From: CAZGXI01 sp964529715
GTDB lineage: Bacteria; Chloroflexota; Anaerolineae; Aggregatilineales; Ch27
Direction: 5' to 3'
NCBI GenBank assembly: GCA_964529715.1
Contig: CAZGXI010000016.1
Span: forward strand, 39,579-103,578
Length of the DNA stretch: 64,000 nt
Part shown: one piece after another, positions 32,577 to 41,880 of the stretch
How positions within the stretch are numbered: the first letter of the stretch is position 1
Layout of the letters: the number at the start of each line of letters is the position of its first letter
Position numbers and translations under genes: made by a program
The notes under the pieces: model-generated
The model's database searches: none
The model's input: only the letters and a program-made list of their open reading frames with translations
Told to the model about the DNA's origin: nothing

Positions 32577-33382
32577 CAGCCGTCCAATCCGTAGACTTCG
32601 GGGCGGCGATCCTGGAACACTGGGATAAGCTCGCGGGTTTGCTCGACCAGATCGAGTTCGATCTCGGTGGTCAGCAACGCCGGGCTGCTGCCGCCCTCGA
32701 TCACGATCTCGCCCCAGGGATCGACGATCATCGAGTGTCCGGCGAAGACCGTCTGGCCCTCGGCGGTGGTCGCCTCGCCGACGCAGTTGCACGCCAGTAC
32801 AAAGTACTGGTTTTCGATGGCCCGCGCGATCAGCAGGGCGCGCCAGTGGGCCAGCCGCGCTGCCGGCCACGCCGCCGGGATGATCACCAGCCGCGCGCCT
32901 TCGACGCCATAGCGCCGGAACATTTCTGGGAAGCGCAGATCGTAGCAGATCGCCAGCCCGGTTTTGCCCCAGGGCAGGTCCATGTTCAAAACGGACTGAC
33001 CGGGATTCAGATAGCGGTCTTCGCTCATCGGCCCGAAAAGGTGAATCTTGCGGTAGACGCCCACCAGGTTGCCGTTCGGGGCAAAGAACGCCGCCGTGTT
33101 GGTCACGCCGACGCCGCGCTTTTCCAGCATCGAGCCGACGATACAGAGGTTGTGCTGTTTGGCCACCGTTGACGTATCGGCGAACACGCCGGCGTTCAAC
33201 GCCGCCGCCAGGTCTTGGGCGCGATCCAGCGCCGGGCCGGTGGGCCACAGTTCCGGCAAGACCAGGATTTGTGAGCCGCGCCGGGCTGCTTCCGCTGCCA
33301 GGTCATGCATCACTTCGGTATTGCGGCGCGGATTGCCCGGCGTGATGACCATCTGCGCGAGGCTGATGTTCAGTTTGGGCAT
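32576..33382 (-). CDS. Nitrilase-superfamily amidase (carbon-nitrogen hydrolase)
   Basis: 268 aa. The catalytic Glu-Lys-Cys triad is visible: LPELWPTG (Glu), YRKIHLFG (Lys) and AICYDLRFPE (Cys). The CYDLRFPE signature fits omega-amidase/Nit2-like enzymes that hydrolyse alpha-keto-acid amides or deaminated glutathione; which one is not certain. Cytoplasmic. It is followed directly by the phosphodiesterase gene. The 141-bp gap upstream, toward the ABC transporter, shows nothing more. Confidence 0.9.
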   Translation of the reverse strand: MPKLNISLAQMVITPGNPRRNTEVMHDLAAEAARRGSQILVLPELWPTGPALDRAQDLAAALNAGVFADTSTVAKQHNLCIVGSMLEKRGVGVTNTAAFFAPNGNLVGVYRKIHLFGPMSEDRYLNPGQSVLNMDLPWGKTGLAICYDLRFPEMFRRYGVEGARLVIIPAAWPAARLAHWRALLIARAIENQYFVLACNCVGEATTAEGQTVFAGHSMIVDPWGEIVIEGGSSPALLTTEIELDLVEQTRELIPVFQDRRPEVYGLDG

Positions 33383-33523
33383 GGCTTTACCTTCTCCGTC
33401 ATTGTGCAGTGCTTAAAACAGGCCTGTCAATGGCAGGACCGGGGAGGACCGTCAAGGTGTTGCCGGAGAGTCTACCCAGATCGCCGCCACATCACCAGCC
33501 GGGCTGCCGGGCAAGCTGCGCCG

Positions 33524-34837
33524 TCATGCGCCCGTTGGCGCGGCGGCAGGTGCAACTTCCAGGTAGATCGATTCGCTCTTGTCGTCGTAAGCCAGCAGTT
33601 CGGCGTAGCGTCCCCAGTTGATGGCGAGATCCAACTGGTGTTCGGCCTCCTCGCGTGAAAACTCCAACTCCAGGGCCGTGCGAACCACATCGGCTTCCAG
33701 GCGATGGTTATCCGACGCCGTTAACATGGCGAGCATCCACTTGAACATTGGCAGGCGGCGGATGCGCGTGGCGAAAATCTCTTTGCGGGCCAGGATGCTG
33801 GCTTCGGCGAACGTTTCCCCCAGCGGTGTGAGGGAAAGGTCGCCCTGGTCGATGGTGGCGAAGCCCAGCAGTTCGGCGGTATCGGTCAGTTGGAGCAGCA
33901 CATCCGAGTCCACGCCCAGGTCTTTGGCGAGCTGGTAAATGTCGTGGCGTCGGCGGGCCGTCGCGCTGATGTGCTCTAGTAAGCCTGTCAGTTCGTTAAT
34001 TGAGGTGTCGGGCAGGGCGCGCGTGTGACCGGATTCGCCCGGCGCGCTGCCCATTTCGATATGTTCCGGCTGGGTTTGCCCGGCCAGCGTCGCGTACACC
34101 TGGTCCACCACTTTAAGGAATTCGGGGGACTTGCGCTGGCGCGGGTGGGGCAGATTGACGTTGAGGTCGGCGACTACGCGCCCCGGCTCTTTGTCCATGA
34201 CCACAATCCGCCCGGCCATCTGTACGGCTTCCTCGATGTTGTGCGTGACCATCAACACGGCTTTGGTCGGGATCGCGCCGCTGGTCCAGAGTTCCAGCAG
34301 TTCACCGCGCAGCGCCTCGGCGCTGAGCACATCCAGGGCTGAGAACGGCTCGTCCAGACACAGCAGTTCCGGCTCGACCGCCATTGCACGGGCGAAGCCG
34401 ACCTTCTGCCGCATTCCGCCGGACAGCTCGCGCGGAAAGGCCGTCTCGAAGCCGTCCAGCCCGACCATGTCCAGCAGGTCGATGGCGCGCGGCGCACGCA
34501 GGTTGCTTGGCACGCCCCGCGCCTTGAGCGCCACTTCGACGTTCTGTTGCACGGTCAGCCAGGGGAACAGGGCGAACGTCTGAAAGACGATACTGGCGTG
34601 TGGGTTGACGCCGCGCAGTGCCTGGCCGCGATAGATCACCTGCCCCTCGGCCGGTTTGTTCAGCCCGGTGATGATGCGCAGCAGCGTGCTTTTGCCGCAG
34701 CCCGAAGGCCCCAGCAGCGCCACGAATTCGCCTTCGTCAATGGTCAGATTGATGTCTTCGACGGCAGTGAAGCGGCGCTCACCGCTGCCATATTTCTGGC
34801 TGATATGCCTGAGTTCGACCAACGTGTTTGCGCTCAC
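33524..34837 (-). CDS. ABC transporter ATPase with C-terminal AAA-associated domain
   Basis: 437 aa. The ATPase domain (1-260) is of nitrate/sulfonate/taurine type: Walker A GPSGCGKST, signature LSGGMRQKV, Walker B LLCLDEPFSALD, H-loop MVTHN. Residues about 290-430 (DTSINELTGLLEHISATARR ... YQLAKDLGVDSDVLLQLTD) match the AAA-associated helical domain found fused to such ATPases. It is 4 bp downstream of the permease gene. No periplasmic binding protein is adjacent, so the substrate is unknown. Confidence 0.9.
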   Translation of the reverse strand: MSANTLVELRHISQKYGSGERRFTAVEDINLTIDEGEFVALLGPSGCGKSTLLRIITGLNKPAEGQVIYRGQALRGVNPHASIVFQTFALFPWLTVQQNVEVALKARGVPSNLRAPRAIDLLDMVGLDGFETAFPRELSGGMRQKVGFARAMAVEPELLCLDEPFSALDVLSAEALRGELLELWTSGAIPTKAVLMVTHNIEEAVQMAGRIVVMDKEPGRVVADLNVNLPHPRQRKSPEFLKVVDQVYATLAGQTQPEHIEMGSAPGESGHTRALPDTSINELTGLLEHISATARRRHDIYQLAKDLGVDSDVLLQLTDTAELLGFATIDQGDLSLTPLGETFAEASILARKEIFATRIRRLPMFKWMLAMLTASDNHRLEADVVRTALELEFSREEAEHQLDLAINWGRYAELLAYDDKSESIYLEVAPAAAPTGA

Positions 34838-34841
34838 AGAC

Positions 34842-36566
34842 TCACTCCATCCGGTACTGGCTCTCGGCGATGCGGTACAGCCGCCGCCAGAGCAGGCGGT
34901 TGATGGCGACGACGGTGAAAATCATGGCGAGCGTGGCCGCCAGAAGCAGATCGTAGCGGCCACTCGCGGTTGCCTGGGCGATGACCGCGCCGATGCCGAT
35001 GGTGCTGGTCGTCTGGCCGCCGAACGTGATATGCTCGGCTACAATGCTGGCATTCCACGCCCCCCCGCTGGCAGTGATCGCCCCCGTGATGATGTAAGGG
35101 AACAGCGCCGGCAGGATCAGGGTGCGCCAGCGTTGCCAGCGGCTCAAGCGCAATAACGTGGTGGTGTATTTGAGGTCCTGGGGGATGGCGCTGGCCCCGG
35201 CGATCACGTTGAACAGCAGATACCATTGGGTGCCCATCAACATCAGCAGCACGGCGGCGATGTCAACGCCGCCCGGCAGGTTGAGCACGAACAGCAAAAA
35301 GACCGGAAACAACGCCGTCGCCGGGATAGAGGCCGTTACCTGGACGACCGGCTGTAAGATCGCCGCCAACCGTCGGTTGGTGCCGATAGCAACGCCGACC
35401 GGGATGGTCCAGGCCAGGGTGAGGCCCAGCGCAATGCTCACGCGCAGCAGCGTGGCGAGCAGGCCCAGGCCAATGCTCCCCCAGTCGCTCAGCGGGACGG
35501 TCAGCAGCAGCAGCGCGGCCCGATACGCGCCGTAGAGGATGGCCGCGCCGACCACGATAGCCAGAAGCGCCCCCAGCCAGGGCCGCTTTGGTCGATCCTC
35601 TGCCGCCGGCGAGGAATACGCGGCAGGACGGGCAAAGGCGCTTTCTATCCACTGCGCGATTGGCCTGAAGACTCGGTGACCGATCAGGTCCATCAGGTGC
35701 GAACCGCGCAACACGTCGTAAAACCACGAGGTCGGCGGGTTGTCGTCTGTAACCATTTCCAGTTTGAAGCGGTTGCCCCAGGCCAGCAGAGGCCGCCAGA
35801 GCAGTTGGTCCAGCGCCACGATCACCAGTATCAGCGTTGCAAGTCCCTCTATCACCGCCTGGGTGTTCCCCTGATTGGCAGCTTCTTGCAGGTAGGCGCC
35901 TAACCCCGGCAGGCGAAAGTCGCGCTCGCCGACGGTGAAAATCTCGGCGGCCATCAAGAAGAACCAGCCGCCGGACCAGCTCATCACACTGTTCCAGATC
36001 AGGCTGAGCGCGGCGAAGGGCAGTTCGAGCGTCCTGAATTGCAGCCAGGGCGAAAAGCGGAAGATACCGGAAGCCTCCTGCAATTCTTTGGGAATTGTGG
36101 TCAGCGACTGATACCAGGCAAAGGTGAGATTCCACGCCTGGCTGGTGAAGATCAGGACAATCGAGGCCAGCTCAACAGCCATGTCTTCTGGCAGGATGGC
36201 GCTCAGACTCAGCAGCACGACCGGTAGGAAGGAGAGAATGGGCACGCTCTGGAGAATATCCAGCAGCGGCATGAGAATCTGTTCGGCGCGGCGGCTGCGG
36301 GCCGCGATCCGGCCATAGCTGAGGGAAAAAAGCAGCGACAACCCATAAGCGGCGCCCATGCGCCCGACCGACAGCAGCGCATAGTAAGGCAGCGCCTCTG
36401 GCGCCAGCGAGATCGTCGGTCCCTGAATGGCGCCGGGGGTATTGATCGCCAGTTCCACGCCTGCATAAATCAGGGCCGCGATTCCCAACAGCACAATAGC
36501 GTCGCTCCAGGTGAAGCGACGCTGTATCGGTTGTTGCGTGGCAAAAATACGAGAAGTTCTATCCAT
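34842..36566 (-). CDS. ABC transporter permease, two fused membrane domains
   Basis: 574 aa with two copies of the BPD_transp_1 permease domain (about 60-265 and 355-565), each with around six helices and an EAA-type loop (LQEASGIFRFSPWLQFRTLE in the first, LKYTTTLLRLSRWQRWRTLI in the second). Normally these are one-domain subunits that dimerise; here both halves are in one chain. It pairs with the downstream ATPase. Family context suggests import of an oxyanion, sulfonate or bicarbonate-like solute, but no binding protein is present. Confidence 0.9.
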   Translation of the reverse strand: MDRTSRIFATQQPIQRRFTWSDAIVLLGIAALIYAGVELAINTPGAIQGPTISLAPEALPYYALLSVGRMGAAYGLSLLFSLSYGRIAARSRRAEQILMPLLDILQSVPILSFLPVVLLSLSAILPEDMAVELASIVLIFTSQAWNLTFAWYQSLTTIPKELQEASGIFRFSPWLQFRTLELPFAALSLIWNSVMSWSGGWFFLMAAEIFTVGERDFRLPGLGAYLQEAANQGNTQAVIEGLATLILVIVALDQLLWRPLLAWGNRFKLEMVTDDNPPTSWFYDVLRGSHLMDLIGHRVFRPIAQWIESAFARPAAYSSPAAEDRPKRPWLGALLAIVVGAAILYGAYRAALLLLTVPLSDWGSIGLGLLATLLRVSIALGLTLAWTIPVGVAIGTNRRLAAILQPVVQVTASIPATALFPVFLLFVLNLPGGVDIAAVLLMLMGTQWYLLFNVIAGASAIPQDLKYTTTLLRLSRWQRWRTLILPALFPYIITGAITASGGAWNASIVAEHITFGGQTTSTIGIGAVIAQATASGRYDLLLAATLAMIFTVVAINRLLWRRLYRIAESQYRME

Positions 36567-36599
36567 CGCCGACTCTTTGCGGGGCTGGGCAAAACCGCA

Positions 36600-37175
36600 C
36601 TAAATATCCCCCACGGCTTGCCAGAAAGCAACAGCTTCCTCAACCACGCGCCTGGTGGTCAGCAACGTGGTGTCCAGATGGGGGAGGCCGGGCAGGTCGC
36701 GCACCTGCCATTCGACGCGCAGCCGCGCCAGGGCCAGCGCCCGTTCGCGCGGATCGTGAAAGCGGTCGCCCAGATCGACGTGCAGCCGACGCAGCACTTC
36801 ATTGAGCGCCGTGACCAGCACCAGCACCACGCCGCTCTCTTGCAAACGGCGGCGGTTGGCCTCGACCAGCAGCGTGGAGGCGCTGACGGAAATGACCGCT
36901 CCACGCTGAAGAGCCAGTTCGCGGCACAATTCGCTTTCCACGCTGCGCAGCCGCGCCTCGCCGAAGAACACGCGCAGTTGTTCCGGCGACATGCCCTCGC
37001 GTGTCGTGATTTCGGCGTCCAGGTCGCGCAGTGGCGCAGCGAAACGGGCCGCGATCTGCGCCGCCACGTCGCGTTTGCCCACGCCCATCGCGCCCGCCAG
37101 GATCAGATTGCGGTAGGGTGCCGGCGAAGAGGGTTTGATGGTCTGGGTTCCAGGTGCCGGGTTCAAGCCAGACAT
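36600..37175 (-). CDS. Shikimate-kinase-like P-loop protein with lost motifs
   Basis: 191 aa from ATG 37175. The overall pattern is that of shikimate kinase: P-loop GAMGVGK (28-34), DLDAEI (51-56) and GEARLRSVE (72-80). However the Ser/Thr after the P-loop Lys is Arg35, and the shikimate-binding GGG is replaced by SVSAS (96-100). It is therefore unlikely to be a functional AroK. A TATACT box lies just before the start, and no Shine-Dalgarno is visible. It sits between the ABC operon and a sensor kinase. Confidence 0.72.
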   Translation of the reverse strand: MSGLNPAPGTQTIKPSSPAPYRNLILAGAMGVGKRDVAAQIAARFAAPLRDLDAEITTREGMSPEQLRVFFGEARLRSVESELCRELALQRGAVISVSASTLLVEANRRRLQESGVVLVLVTALNEVLRRLHVDLGDRFHDPRERALALARLRVEWQVRDLPGLPHLDTTLLTTRRVVEEAVAFWQAVGDI

Positions 37176-37203
37176 TGACAGTATAGCCTCATAACGCCGG
37201 GGG

Positions 37204-38616
37204 TCAATCCGGCAGGGTAAACCAGAACGTCGCGCCCTGGCCCGGCTGCGAATCAACCCCGATCTGGCCGCCGTGCGCCTCGACCACCCGGCGCGTGATC
37301 GCCAGCCCCAGACCGGTGCTTTTTTCGCCGCCGGTTGGCTGCGCCGACAGCCGCGCGAAGTGTTGGAACAACTGCGGGCGGTCTTCCAGGGTGATGCCCG
37401 GCCCTTCGTCCTGCACGCTCACTCGCCAGCCGGAGGGCGTCCGTTCGGCGGCGACGCGCACAGTACTGCCCGGTGGAGAGTACTTGACGGCGTTTGACAC
37501 CAGGTTGTCGATCACCTGGCGCAGACGGCGCGGGTCGGCGTGCGCTGTCCCGGCGGGGGCGCTCACCAGCAAGACGTGCGTGCCTTTGGGGGCGGCCATT
37601 TGCGCGTGAGAACGCACGGCATCGGCCAGGAACCGGTCCATGCTCACTGGTTCCAGCCGCAGGTCCAGTCGTCCGGCCTCGATCTGCGTCACGTCCAGCA
37701 GGTCGTTGAGCAGCGCCAGCATATGGCGCGCCTGTTCCCGAATGTCGTTGAGCAGCAGCTGGAGTTCTTCGGGGGAAAGCTGGGTTTCGGGATCGAGGAG
37801 GAAGTTGCTGACCATTTGAATCTGGGCCAGCGGGTTGCGCAGGTCGTGCGCGGCGATGCCCAAAAAGTGGTTCTTGACCTCATTGGCCTGACGCAGTTTC
37901 GCGTTGTGTTGTTCGACGGCGATCTTCTGCGCCGCCAGTTCCGAGGTCAGGCGGCCCTTCTCCACGATCACGGCAAGTTGCGCCGCAATCTTTTTGAAGA
38001 TGGAAACATGCGCCTCGTCATAGGTGTTGGAGCGGGTGCTGGAGAAAAAGAGGAACCCCACCGGCACGTTATTGACGATCAGCGGGCAGGTGAGCGAGGA
38101 GCGCATCCCCTCGGCAACGATCAGACGGGTCGAGTCGGAGGAGGGTTTTTGCCGCAGATAGGCTTCCAGGTCGTTGATAATGCGCGGCTGACCGGTCGCA
38201 ATGATGGTTTCCAGGCTGCTGCCTTGCATGCGGGCCGCATAGCCCTTTTTGAGTCGCAAGGTGGGCCGGGTGGTTTTAGCCCAGCACGCCCGTACAATCT
38301 GGCCGTTGTCTTCTAACAGTGCCAGACCGATGCGGTCGTAAGGGATGATCTCCCGAAAGCTGGTATACACCTTGTCCAGGATGTCTTCTAGCAGCAGGCC
38401 GGCGTTGATCTGCGCGGTGATCTCCTCTAGCTTGTGTTGGGTGTGTTCGTGCCGCTCCAGCGTGTGGGCCAGACCACATAAGGCCATCCATAATGGGTCT
38501 GTCTCGTCCGGTGGCGCAGGGATGAGGTTCAGGGCATAGTCGCCGCGTTGCAGCTGTTCGATGGCCTCTATGTACAGGCGGATACACGAGTCTGGATGTA
38601 CGGATTGCCCACTCAT
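37204..38616 (-). CDS. GAF-domain sensor histidine kinase
   Basis: 470 aa from ATG 38616 (MSGQSVHPDSCIRLYIEAIE), preceded by a G-rich ribosome site. The longest frame adds 50 codons from a repeat-rich gap. A GAF domain spans about 75-225 (LEDILDKVYTSFREIIPYDR). A short coiled coil, HisKA (IAAHDLRNPLAQ, phospho-His257) and HATPase (about 350-468: NLVSNAVKYSPPG, DEGPGI, STGLGLAI) follow. No membrane segment, so it senses a cytoplasmic signal. No response regulator is adjacent. Confidence 0.9.
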   Translation of the reverse strand: MSGQSVHPDSCIRLYIEAIEQLQRGDYALNLIPAPPDETDPLWMALCGLAHTLERHEHTQHKLEEITAQINAGLLLEDILDKVYTSFREIIPYDRIGLALLEDNGQIVRACWAKTTRPTLRLKKGYAARMQGSSLETIIATGQPRIINDLEAYLRQKPSSDSTRLIVAEGMRSSLTCPLIVNNVPVGFLFFSSTRSNTYDEAHVSIFKKIAAQLAVIVEKGRLTSELAAQKIAVEQHNAKLRQANEVKNHFLGIAAHDLRNPLAQIQMVSNFLLDPETQLSPEELQLLLNDIREQARHMLALLNDLLDVTQIEAGRLDLRLEPVSMDRFLADAVRSHAQMAAPKGTHVLLVSAPAGTAHADPRRLRQVIDNLVSNAVKYSPPGSTVRVAAERTPSGWRVSVQDEGPGITLEDRPQLFQHFARLSAQPTGGEKSTGLGLAITRRVVEAHGGQIGVDSQPGQGATFWFTLPD

Positions 38617-38780
38617 GTCGTGCCCCCGGCGAACTGGCTTGAAATCATTGGCGACCTGTCCGATTATTTTGATTTTACTCTGCAAATGGTGCAAACGGCG
38701 GGCAGGCGATCTGCGGCGGTGTAAGCAAGACATGAAAACAGGCTTGAGTTGACGCCGTTCTAGCACGTGTTAAATGTATT

Positions 38781-38899
38781 CCCTGGCTACGGGGGGAAAA
38801 GTTCACTTCAGTGGACTCAGAAGTCTCCATGCTGGACCCGTGTTCAGCCCACTTCGGCGGACTTTTCGTGCGTAGCTGGGGATTTGAGTCCCCGGCGCT
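38781..38899 (+). repeat. Decayed copy C of the MITE-like element
   Basis: Keeps the internal blocks GTTCACTTCAGTGGACT, CCCACTTCGGCGGACTTTT and GTAGCTGGGG with GAGTCCCCGGC, but no terminal inverted repeats. It lies between the histidine kinase promoter region and the HAD gene end. Nothing else is seen in the 284-bp gap 38617-38900. Confidence 0.55.
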
Positions 38900-38900
38900 G

Positions 38901-39671
38901 CTAGCGCACGCCACCGCGCCAGCCGGGATACCAGGCATCCAACACGGCTGGCAGGTCAGCCAGGGTGACGATCACAGCGTCGGGCGACGTGGAGGGGCCG
39001 TCTGACAGGGGCGGGGCCTCTGGCCCGGCGCGCAGCACACCGCGCATTCCCACGCTCTGCGCCCCGGCGATGTCGGTTTCCAGACTGTCGCCCACGAACA
39101 CCGTTTCGTCGGACCGCACGCCCAGGCAGTCCAGAGCGGCCTCGAAGATGGCGGGGTGCGGCTTGAGGTAGCCTGCATCTGCTGACGACACGCGACAATC
39201 GAACATCTCCGGCGGCAGGCCCAACTGCGCCAATTCTCGATCCCGCATTTGCATGGGCGCGAAGGCATTGGTAACGAGTCCCAGCCGCAGGCCCGCCTTG
39301 CGCAGCAGAGCCAGCGTGTCCGGGACATCGGGATACAGCGTGACATCGGGCATGATGCTCCAGTCGTAGGCGCCCAGGCAGGCGTCGGCATCTAACTGTT
39401 CCGGGGGCACGCCCAGGGCTTGCAACGTTTCTACCAGCGCCCGGCCCAGGTGCGGGGCGTGCAGATGGCGGTCGGCGTCGGCCCAGGCGGCGATGAAGCG
39501 GTTTTGCGCCGTCTGGAAAAACACCTCGAAGTCGCGCAGCGGGTAAACGTCGCGGACCACATAGTCGAACACGCGGCGCAGGTGTTCCCGCTCGTATTCG
39601 CGCCAATCTTGCTTGCGGGCGCTCCAATCGACCAGGGTATCGTCCATATCGAAGATGACGGCCTTGAGCAT
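38901..39671 (-). CDS. HAD-superfamily hydrolase
   Basis: 256 aa. Motif I FDMDDTLVDW (nucleophile Asp), motif II LVTNAF, motif III Lys in GYLKPHPAIF and motif IV VFVGDSLETDIAG are all present. The helical cap lies between motifs I and II (about 20-115), a C1-type cap as in YjjG/5-prime-nucleotidase or phosphoglycolate phosphatase relatives. It likely dephosphorylates a small metabolite. Monocistronic. Confidence 0.88.
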   Translation of the reverse strand: MLKAVIFDMDDTLVDWSARKQDWREYEREHLRRVFDYVVRDVYPLRDFEVFFQTAQNRFIAAWADADRHLHAPHLGRALVETLQALGVPPEQLDADACLGAYDWSIMPDVTLYPDVPDTLALLRKAGLRLGLVTNAFAPMQMRDRELAQLGLPPEMFDCRVSSADAGYLKPHPAIFEAALDCLGVRSDETVFVGDSLETDIAGAQSVGMRGVLRAGPEAPPLSDGPSTSPDAVIVTLADLPAVLDAWYPGWRGGVR

Positions 39672-39762
39672 TGTCTGCCCTTACCAAAGTTGGCTTAGAT
39701 GTAGGTTGCATATTACCCGTTTTGCCGCCATTTTTATAGGGGGAAAGTTGCCTTTGGTTCGA

Positions 39763-39791
39763 TTGCGATCACTTTCACAAATCTGTATAAT
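39763..39791 (+). promoter_or_regulatory. Sigma-70-type promoter
   Basis: TTGCGA (39763-39768), 17-bp spacer, TATAAT (39786-39791). A direct repeat CTATAAG lies between the likely transcription start and GGGGGAG before the ATG at 39864. Confidence 0.65.
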
Positions 39792-39863
39792 CAAAAACTT
39801 GCCGCAAAGTAACTCTTTCCCTATTCGCGCGCGTTCTTCTATAAGTTCTATAAGGGGGAGACA

Positions 39864-40760
39864 ATGTCGTCTAGTGTGGGCAGGCTACGCCGGGCAGTTT
39901 TCGGCTGGCTGGCGAATGGGCGAGCAAAGTTCGACGCACTGTCCAGGGTCGATCAGTTGCGGCTGATCGGCGCGCTCCTGCCGCTGTGGATCGTCATTTT
40001 ATTCCTGGCCGTCGCGTTGGACATTCATGGCAGTGTTTTCGCCCTTGTGGTGCTGGCGCTCGTACTCGTCGGCTGGTTCGGGCCGTTTGTGGTTTACTGG
40101 CAGTTGTCGAAGGCGGCAGGACCTTTGTTAGGCCAGACCTGGCTGCTGTGGGCGGCGGCGGCGTTTGCCCTGCCGCCGGTGGGCTGGCTCATCATGTACT
40201 TCTGGAAGGAAGACCGCGAGGAAACGCGGGTCTACGTCTACCATCCCGGCGAGTGTGTGGCGTGCAGCGGCGACCTCGGCAGCGATTACACCACCCGGAC
40301 GTACTACACGGCAGTGCACACCAGCACGCAGTCGCTGGGGTCAAGCTACGAGTGGAGTTCCGGTTCGACCTACCAGCACTACAGGTTGACCTACATCTAC
40401 CCTCAGCAGCACGACCTCAAAGTTTGCCCGGCCTGCATCGAGAAGGAGAAGCGGCGCGTGCGCTGGATTGCCATCCTGGGGATTGGGGCCATCGCGTGTC
40501 TCTTTTTGGGGATACCGGTGGGTGCAGGTATCGGCAATGTCCTCGGTATGTCCGGCGGCATGTTCGGCCCGGACGGCGACGCCCTCACCTTCCTGATGAT
40601 GTTAGGCCCGGTCGGCGCCTTCGTGATGGGCATCGCCGCCGCCATCCTGCACAAGATGCCCCTGGACGGCAAGCTGCGCCGCCGCGCCGAAGTGATCCGG
40701 GGCGGCAGTTCGATCAGCGTCTTTTCCCCGGAGGAGTATCAGCGGCTCAAGCCGGGATAA
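39864..40760 (+). CDS. Membrane protein with split zinc-binding Cys pairs
   Basis: 298 aa. Four membrane helices (about 38-58, 60-80, 92-112, and the C-terminal pair near 200-260). Between them a cytoplasmic or surface loop carries CVAC and CPAC about 60 residues apart, likely one zinc site, around a Tyr/Thr/Ser-rich insert (TTRTYYTAVHTSTQSLGSSY). No family is recognised. GGGGGAG lies before the ATG. It ends 8 bp from the convergent Nudix gene. Confidence 0.75.
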   Translation: MSSSVGRLRRAVFGWLANGRAKFDALSRVDQLRLIGALLPLWIVILFLAVALDIHGSVFALVVLALVLVGWFGPFVVYWQLSKAAGPLLGQTWLLWAAAAFALPPVGWLIMYFWKEDREETRVYVYHPGECVACSGDLGSDYTTRTYYTAVHTSTQSLGSSYEWSSGSTYQHYRLTYIYPQQHDLKVCPACIEKEKRRVRWIAILGIGAIACLFLGIPVGAGIGNVLGMSGGMFGPDGDALTFLMMLGPVGAFVMGIAAAILHKMPLDGKLRRRAEVIRGGSSISVFSPEEYQRLKPG

Positions 40761-40768
40761 GCCGGGGA

Positions 40769-41308
40769 TCAGATTTCGTTTTCGGCCAGTAGCAGCGCCA
40801 TGACACTGGCCGCGTCGTTGATCTCGCCCGCGCGGGCCATGCGCATCGCTTCTGCTGCCGGGACCGTGTGGACGGTGATCACTTCTGCCGGTTCCGGGTG
40901 CGGCTCGCTCAAAATGACGCCCGTCGCCAGGTAGATGTAGGCGCGCTCGGTGCCGAGGCCCTTCATCGTGCTCACCTTGAGCAGTAGCCGCCAGTCTGCC
41001 GCCGCGCCGCCGACCTCTTCCCACAGCTCGCTCTGAGCGGCTTGCAGCGGGCTTTGCCCATCCTTGAGACTTCCGGCGGGCAGTTCCCAGCACCACTCGC
41101 CCAGCGTATGGCGATAGCAGTAGATCATCACCACCTCGCCCGCCGCCGTCAGGGGGACGATGAAGACGCAGTCGTTCTTCTGCACCACATTGTAGACACC
41201 CTCGCTGCCATCGGGCAGGCGGATGCGATCCTGCCGGATGCGATACCAGGGGCATTCCCAGGCGATGTGCGAGTCGAGCGTGGTGATGGGTGGCGGCGAG
41301 TCGGGCAC
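40769..41308 (-). CDS. Nudix hydrolase, ADP-ribose pyrophosphatase-like
   Basis: 179 aa from GTG 41308 (GTG CCC GAC TCG), with CAGGA upstream; longer frames overlap the GNAT gene. The region WELPAGSLKDGQSPLQAAQS then ELWEEVGG is the Nudix box of the NDP-sugar/ADP-ribose type. Two positions differ from consensus (Gln for the first Glu and Ser for Arg), while the core E-x-x-E-E is kept. Activity may be weaker or altered. It starts 2 bp after the GNAT stop in the kinase-GNAT-Nudix operon. Confidence 0.85.
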   Translation of the reverse strand: MPDSPPPITTLDSHIAWECPWYRIRQDRIRLPDGSEGVYNVVQKNDCVFIVPLTAAGEVVMIYCYRHTLGEWCWELPAGSLKDGQSPLQAAQSELWEEVGGAAADWRLLLKVSTMKGLGTERAYIYLATGVILSEPHPEPAEVITVHTVPAAEAMRMARAGEINDAASVMALLLAENEI

Positions 41309-41310
41309 GG

Positions 41311-41880
41311 TTAACGTCCTGCCGGAAACCTGGCGTAGATCAGCGTGTCGCGCAGCGAGCCATCGACGCCGCAGTCCCAGTGGTGTAGGCGCGCTTCCAA
41401 TGTGTAGCCGCAGCGTTCCGCAACGGCGGCGCTGCGCGTGTTGAGCGCGTCGCAGCGAATTTCCATCCGGTTTGCGCCGAGCACGTCGAAGCAGAAGGCC
41501 GTGAGGCTCTGCACCGTCTCGGTGACGTAGCCCTGGCCTTGTAGACTGGCGCGCACCCAGTAGCCGATCTCGAAGCGGCGCGCGGTCCAGTCGATGCGAT
41601 GCAGCCCCGTGCCACCGACGAACAGGCCGTCGCTCTTGCGCCAGAAGGTCATCGGCAGTTCCTCGCGCTTGAGGAAGTGGGCCGCCGCGCCGCGCGCGTA
41701 TTCTTCGCTGTCCTCCACCGTCGGCGTAACCTGCGCCCACGGCATCCAGGGCCGCAGGTTGTCCAGCGTTTCGAGGATGGCGGCATTTATGGCCGGGCCG
41801 TCGCCGGGGCGTGGCGCGCGGATGATCAACCGTGCCGTTTCGATGTGGTCGGGAAAATCCAACAAGATCGGTTTGGTCAC
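41311..41880 (-). CDS. RimJ/RimL-type GNAT acetyltransferase
   Basis: 189 aa. Opens with IETARLIIRAPRPGDGPA, typical of the RimJ/L group. The acetyl-CoA loop is ASLQGQGYVTE, followed by MEIRCDALNTRSAAVAERCG (the N-x-x-S helix). It probably modifies a protein N-terminus or a small amine. The start overlaps the stop of the kinase-pseudocaspase gene by 4 bp and the Nudix gene follows after 2 bp, so all three are coupled. Confidence 0.88.
   Translation of the reverse strand: MTKPILLDFPDHIETARLIIRAPRPGDGPAINAAILETLDNLRPWMPWAQVTPTVEDSEEYARGAAAHFLKREELPMTFWRKSDGLFVGGTGLHRIDWTARRFEIGYWVRASLQGQGYVTETVQSLTAFCFDVLGANRMEIRCDALNTRSAAVAERCGYTLEARLHHWDCGVDGSLRDTLIYARFPAGR

Noticed and set aside
32577..33248. 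Long upstream extension of the YfcE-type phosphodiesterase
   Set aside because: Runs antisense-frame through the nitrilase gene; the DTH motif defines the N-terminus at 32576.
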